8,640 bases of DNA, from the NCBI GenBank assembly GCA_028717985.1, contig JAQUMS010000032.1, positions 1-8,640 on the forward strand, given 5' to 3'. Shown here one piece after another: positions 1 through 6,000 of this stretch; position 1 is the stretch's first letter, and every line of letters starts with the position of its first letter. The stretch comes from Candidatus Omnitrophota bacterium (GTDB lineage Bacteria; Omnitrophota; Gorgyraeia; Gygaellales; Profunditerraquicolaceae). Under the pieces are notes generated by a model. The model was given only the letters and a program-made list of their open reading frames with translations. It was not told the DNA's origin and ran no database searches. A program made the position numbers and the translations under genes.

Positions 1-3000
1 GCCGGTGTTGTCAGCGGCAATGCCAAGGATGGATATAAGATTGCTCCTAAGGCTTCTTTGCCGGAAGGGGTTACTAAAGAATATGCGGATTTGTCGGCAT
101 GGGGGGATAAACTTTCGTATGTCCAGCAGGCTATAACAGAATTTGAAGCTAAAGATTCCAAGAGTATGAAACAGGAAGTTTTGGTATGGACAGACGGCGG
201 TTTAATCAATGCAATGAATGAATGGGGTTCTTCTAAAGTCGGCACGTACAGGGAAATGCAGAATTCAAAAGTCAGGTTTTATGACGAAAATTACGTGGAA
301 CTTACCCAGAATAGATTATTGGACAAAGTTGACAGCAGGCCGCTTGCCGTGGTTGTGTATCCGGATAACGACCACAATAAGTCATTTGATGGCGATCAAG
401 AATTGTTCAGTAGTCTGGTCAGCAACGGCTATCGGGTAATGTATTATCGCGTTGCCACGGATACCGAAGCGTTCCAGCATATCAAAGAAGCCACTGCTTC
501 ACAACAAGCTTCGGTGATTGTTTTCGGCGGACACGGCAGTACCAAAGATTTGCAGTTCGGAGATTATTCAAAGGTTTCTTCAGATCTCGCGGATTTAGAT
601 GTAGGCGATATAGCAGAAATGAAAGCCATAAGCCCCTCTTTAATTAACGATGGGACTATTATTTTGACCGGTTGCGGAAACGGGATTAAAACTGGTGGAA
701 ACAGCGCGGATAGTAATTTGGCCGATGCTGTCGCCGAAGCATTCCCGCAGGCGGCTCATGTTTTTGCCTCAAGCGTTCAGAGTACCGGTTTCTGGGGGTC
801 ATTAACCTTTGATCCAAATACAAAAATGGTTACGGATGTATATTTTGAAAGTTTGAAATGCGACGCAAACGGATGTGTTTCTCAGGGGCGTGCTGCGAAT
901 TATGATGCCGCACAGGTACGTAAGACGGCTTTAGCCGCTTCATCTGCCTCGTCTTCTTCTGCTCCCGCGTCAAACGGCGCGCAGTCTCCGGCCGTGCAGG
1001 TTTCCAGTAATTCTATCGGCGGCGGGTCTGATGCAAACGGAGATGGGACGGTAAGTTTTGAAGAGGCCCATCAGGCAACTGTTGCCCAGTTGAGCGCGGA
1101 TCCTGATTTTTCCAAACAACACCCTATGATCCAGGATAACAATCCTTCCCAGGGCGTAGTTTTTGCCGGGACATCTTCGGGTTCCACCGTAGGCGCCAAC
1201 ACCGAAAATAACTGCGCGGCGTATTCCGTGCTTTCTCTTTTGAGCGCCGCGGGCAAGCAAAATAAAGTTTCAGGTTCATCATCTCAGGAACAGATAAGCG
1301 TCTTGACTACAGAACTTAATACGAACAAAGCCACCGGGACCCGTATCGAAAATATGCAGAAAGTGTTGTCCGGATACGGCCTTAAATATTCATATGTGGA
1401 ATTCGGTAATGATAAATCTTTATCCCAGCTTCCGGTGAACAGCGTTCTTTTCACCCAGGGTGATAACGGGTTGTGGCATTCAGTTGTCCTGACCGGTAAG
1501 AACGGCAATGAATACCAGGTTTCCAATGACGGTAAAACAGAAAAGCTGGATACCTCAAAATGGGCCAGGGCCGCGTTGGTTCCTGCTTCCGCCTGCACAG
1601 CTTGTATGCGTCCGGTTGTTCAGAGGACTGTTGAACAGCAGGGAGAGGAATTCACTTTTGAGACAAAGAGCATCACGTATAAAGCAGATAACACGTTTAA
1701 TATCTCTTCCAAATCGTATGCCGAAGGAAATGAAGCTGAACCGTATAGCACGAGCTTGATAAGCAACAGGGACATTTCCGAATTGTCTTCTTATTTAATG
1801 CCGAATTCCCAGAATACTCTTACCGTGTCCGATACGACCGCCACTTCTGCTAAACTTCTTACCATTGATGAGTTAAAGGAAAGAGCGGGAAGAGCTTCTG
1901 CTGATGGAGATGCTTCCTGCGGTGTCGTGGCTACATACGAATTATTAAATTCTTTAGGATTGACCACAACAAATGACAGAGATGCTGGAATTAAAAATAT
2001 CGACGCCCAGTTTAAAGCCGGAAATTATGTGGATTCAACCGGTAAAACCACCATGGGCGATATCAAGAATTTCCTTTCCGATAACTATAAAGTTGAAACC
2101 CAGGGCGTGCATTTTAATTCCAAAGAAAACGTTGATAAAGGCATGATCGTTCATCTTGATACCGATAACGATACCGTTGGCGATCATTGGGCGACTGTTA
2201 CTTCTGTAGATGCTGATACTGTTACGTATAATGATTCTTTAAAAGGTACTAATGTTGTTTCCAAAGAAGACTTCAATAAATTATGGACCGGCGATGCTTT
2301 GGTGTCTGCGGATAAATCAATTACCAATGGAGAAGTTTTGAAGTCATCGGACATGACGGCACTGAGCGGAACCGCAAGTTTTGGCTCCGGCTCCGGTTCA
2401 AGTTCCGGCTCTTCCTCAGGTTCCAGTTCAGGATCAAGCGCGGCTTCTAATTCCGCCGCATTAATCGGCAGTGTTACCAGTAATTTTACCTCCAGCTCTA
2501 AAACATCAACTCCTGCAGCTACTTCGAGCAAAACAACCAGTGCTTCTAAGCCGGCGAGTACTTCAACTTCAAAGACAAGCGGATCAGCGTCTTCATCAGC
2601 GTCTTCTTCAACTCCGGCAACAACATCTTCCCGCGCTGTGTCTTCTTCGGCTTCTACCTCGCAGGCCGCTTCTTCTAAACAGGCTCCTGTTCAGCTTTCA
2701 ACACGTTCTTCTTCTCAGAGCGCTGTCCAACCTGCTAAGACAACATACACCATGCAGAACGGATTGGCTCTCTTAGGCAGTATTGCCACTGGGAAATCTT
2801 CCACGCTTTCGACTGCTTCCAGCACTATTTCTACTGCGGCTTCCTTTAATAATTATCCGTATAGCCGTCAGGATGTTCAGAAGATGATGACTACCAATAA
2901 AATTTCCGATATCAGCGCGGCGAAAACATTTGTTCAAACTCTGCCTCAGGTTCAGCAGGCCAAGACATTTTCTTTGATGGCCAATAATCTCGGGTATCAG

Positions 3001-6000
3001 AGCGGTATTATGGGTGTTTCTACTCCTGCCGCAGGATACAGGGAATACTCCTGGTATAAACCGGCGACCACCGGATCTTCCGCGTCTGGAACCCGTATCA
3101 GCCTGACTCCTCAGAATGTTGTAAGTTTTGGTTCAAACCCGGCGATTACTGATGTTAATGTCCGCTCTTCCCAGACCGCGGTTTCAGTTCAGAGCGTTTC
3201 TTCTACCGGCAATCAGCTTTTTGATAAAGGCGTTTCCGCCACACTTACCGGTTTTAATACGGCTAATCCCGCGGAAAGAATTGAATTGAGCTCAAGCAGC
3301 AATACAATGAAACAATTCGGCATTGCCGCAAAACAGAATGCCGCAGTTTCTCTGGATGACACCTTCCAGGCTAAAACAGTTTACGAGGATGATAAGAACA
3401 GCCAGTATCCTGTTTCCATGGGTGTGTATGACAGTGAAGGCCGTTTAAATATCGAAATGAATTCTCAGTTTGATGCTGCCAACCAGTTCCAGGGAGCGGC
3501 GGTAAAATACCATAAATGGGAAGTAAGCGAAGGCCAGGCGGCTATCGCTAAATTAACTGTTACCGACGGTGCTAATCAGATGTCTGTGCCGGGTGTTCCG
3601 TTAACTTCCAAATTCGCCGCTGAAGTTATGCCCGATATCGTGGACGCGCAGATACGTGGTAATTCGTTAGGATACACTACTTCTACCGGTTTCACCGGAA
3701 CCATCACACCTGAATACGGCCCTGCTCCTCAAGCTCAGTGCCAGACCGGCGCTCAGCAGACTAAAACTACCGGGACAGGATCATTGCAGTATATGGGTTT
3801 CAGCATGGTCAAATTAGACGGGAATTTCAGGGATACCGGAAAAAGCCTTGATGTCAGCTACAGCACTCAGCTTGACCTCAAAGGCCAGCAGGAAAACACC
3901 GTGCTTACCGGCTTGACTATTTCCGGGCAGGGAACCGCAACTACTCAGGCTGGAAACGCCCTCCAGCAATTGCAGGAAAAAGTTAATTATAACTTTGACA
4001 GTACATCCGGATGTTTCAGCGGCGCCCAGTTGAACGGCAAGAGCATGTATTCTATTAACGACGCGTCTTTATCTTTATCCATACCTGAAGATTACGGCTA
4101 CAACTACGATAAGAATTTTAATATTATTGACGGGTATAAAACCGGGAATATGCTTCCTATTGACGGCGTGAACGGTTTCGCGGTAACTCAGGAACCGTAT
4201 GTTCAGAAAATAGCCAGGGAAGGCGATCAGCTTACTTCGACTTTCCAGGGAATTACCGACGGCCAGGCGCTTATTTACAGCCGCGTGCCCGGAGAAAATC
4301 AGTGGAAAGTCGCGGAAGCTACTTTGAATGTTGACAGCACCGGTAAAATGACCGGAGTGATCTCTTCCGGCGATGTCGTGCATATGACGCCGTTAAAGGG
4401 GAGTTCTTCCGAAAGCAAACAGGTTGAACAATCCAGCTACTATACCGTTACCGGCCAGAAAATTGACGGCGATACCCTGTATACCTCAATGAACGTTGAT
4501 GCTTCGAAAATCGACACCGTTACCGGCATGAAACAGTCGATTGCCATTGTTGACGGAAAATTGGAACCGTTCGGCAAGAACAGTGTTATCGCTTTGAACG
4601 CGGGTGTCAGCTTTACCAGGGACGGAGAAAATTATTTCAAGGCGTATGAAGGGACATTGAAAGGGACCGATATTACCGAAGGCATTTTACGGATTACCGC
4701 TGACGGAGCGATGGAACCGTACAGCGGCATCCTGGGAATTAATAATGAAGTCCGCGCGTATATTCCCGGAGTTGAAGGCGGTATTGAAGGAAAATATGTC
4801 GCCAGTTTTAAGAATGTGGATACTACTATCGCGACAGTGGATACTGATCCGGCGAACGTTGATTCCACTATTTTCTTGTCCAATGAACAGACCTATAACG
4901 GTCAGAAAGGGAATTTTATTATTACCTACGGCAATAAAGACGGTGAATCAATTGTTGCCGATCCTACTTTTACGAATGTCATCAACAGCGCTTTTCAATC
5001 AGCCGAAGTTACGGTAAACGGCCATGTGGGTTCTTATATCGCTACATTCGGCACCAAGGATTCTCAGAATAATATAATACCTGATACTACGTTCCAGAAT
5101 GTTGCTTCCACAATGTTCCAATCTAAAGAAGAAACCTATGGCGGCCAGAAAGGTACGTATATCATTAACTATGGGACGAAAGAAGAAAACAGTGAAATTA
5201 CTCCTGATCCCACATTCAACGCGATAGCCGGAACGTCATTCCAATCCAATCAAGTCGTGGTCGAAGGGCATAAAGGTTCGTATATTGCTGTATTCGGAAC
5301 CAAAGATGCGGTGACCGGCAATGTTACACCCGATGCTACGTTCACCAATGTTGCCGCTTCGATGTTCCAGTCTAACGAAGAGACCTATAACGGTAAGACC
5401 GGTAATTTCGTAATTACCTTTGGTGAAAAACAGGGAACAGAGATTGTTGCCGACCCGACCTTTACCAAAGTTTCCAGCAGTGTGTTTCAGTCTAATGAAG
5501 AGACAGTAGCCGGTCATAAAGGTTCTTATATGGTAGTATTCGGGACCAAAGATGCGGTAACCGGCAATGTAACGCCTGACGCGACGTTTACCAATGTTGC
5601 CTCATCGATGTTCCAGTCCAACGAAGAAACATATAACGGAAAAACAGGAAATTTTGTTATTAGTTATGCCGATCAGACATTTTCTGCTATAACCGGAACA
5701 GTGTTTCAGTCTAATGAAGAAACCGTAGCCGGGCACAAAGGTTCATATATGGCAGTATTCGGGACCAAAGACGCGGTGACCGGAGCTGTAACACCTGATG
5801 CAACGTTCACTAATGTTGCCGCTTCGATGTTCCAGTCTAACGAAGAGACCTATAACGGAAAGACCGGTAATTTCGTTATTAGCTATACTGACCAGACATT
5901 TACTACCGCTACCAGCACAGTATTCCAGTCCAATGAAATGGCCGTAGCCGGTCATAAAGGTTCTTATATGGCAGTATTCGGGACCAAAGATGCGGTGACC

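Noticed and set aside
218..439. Small plus-strand ORF in frame 2
   Set aside because: It overlaps the caspase-like domain out of frame and shows no protein-like pattern.
1138..2340. Bacteriocin ABC exporter with N-terminal C39 domain
   Set aside because: No transmembrane helices, Walker A or ABC signature follow; the next sequence is a Ser-rich linker.
2184..2531. Minus-strand frame with a Glu/Pro/Leu-rich stretch
   Set aside because: It is the antisense of Gly/Ser codons in the linker; the + frame is continuous with well-defined domains.
2471..2776. Plus-strand frame 2 ORF rich in Leu/Arg/Gln
   Set aside because: It is an out-of-frame reading of the Ser/Thr/Ala linker with no ribosome binding site or recognisable domain.
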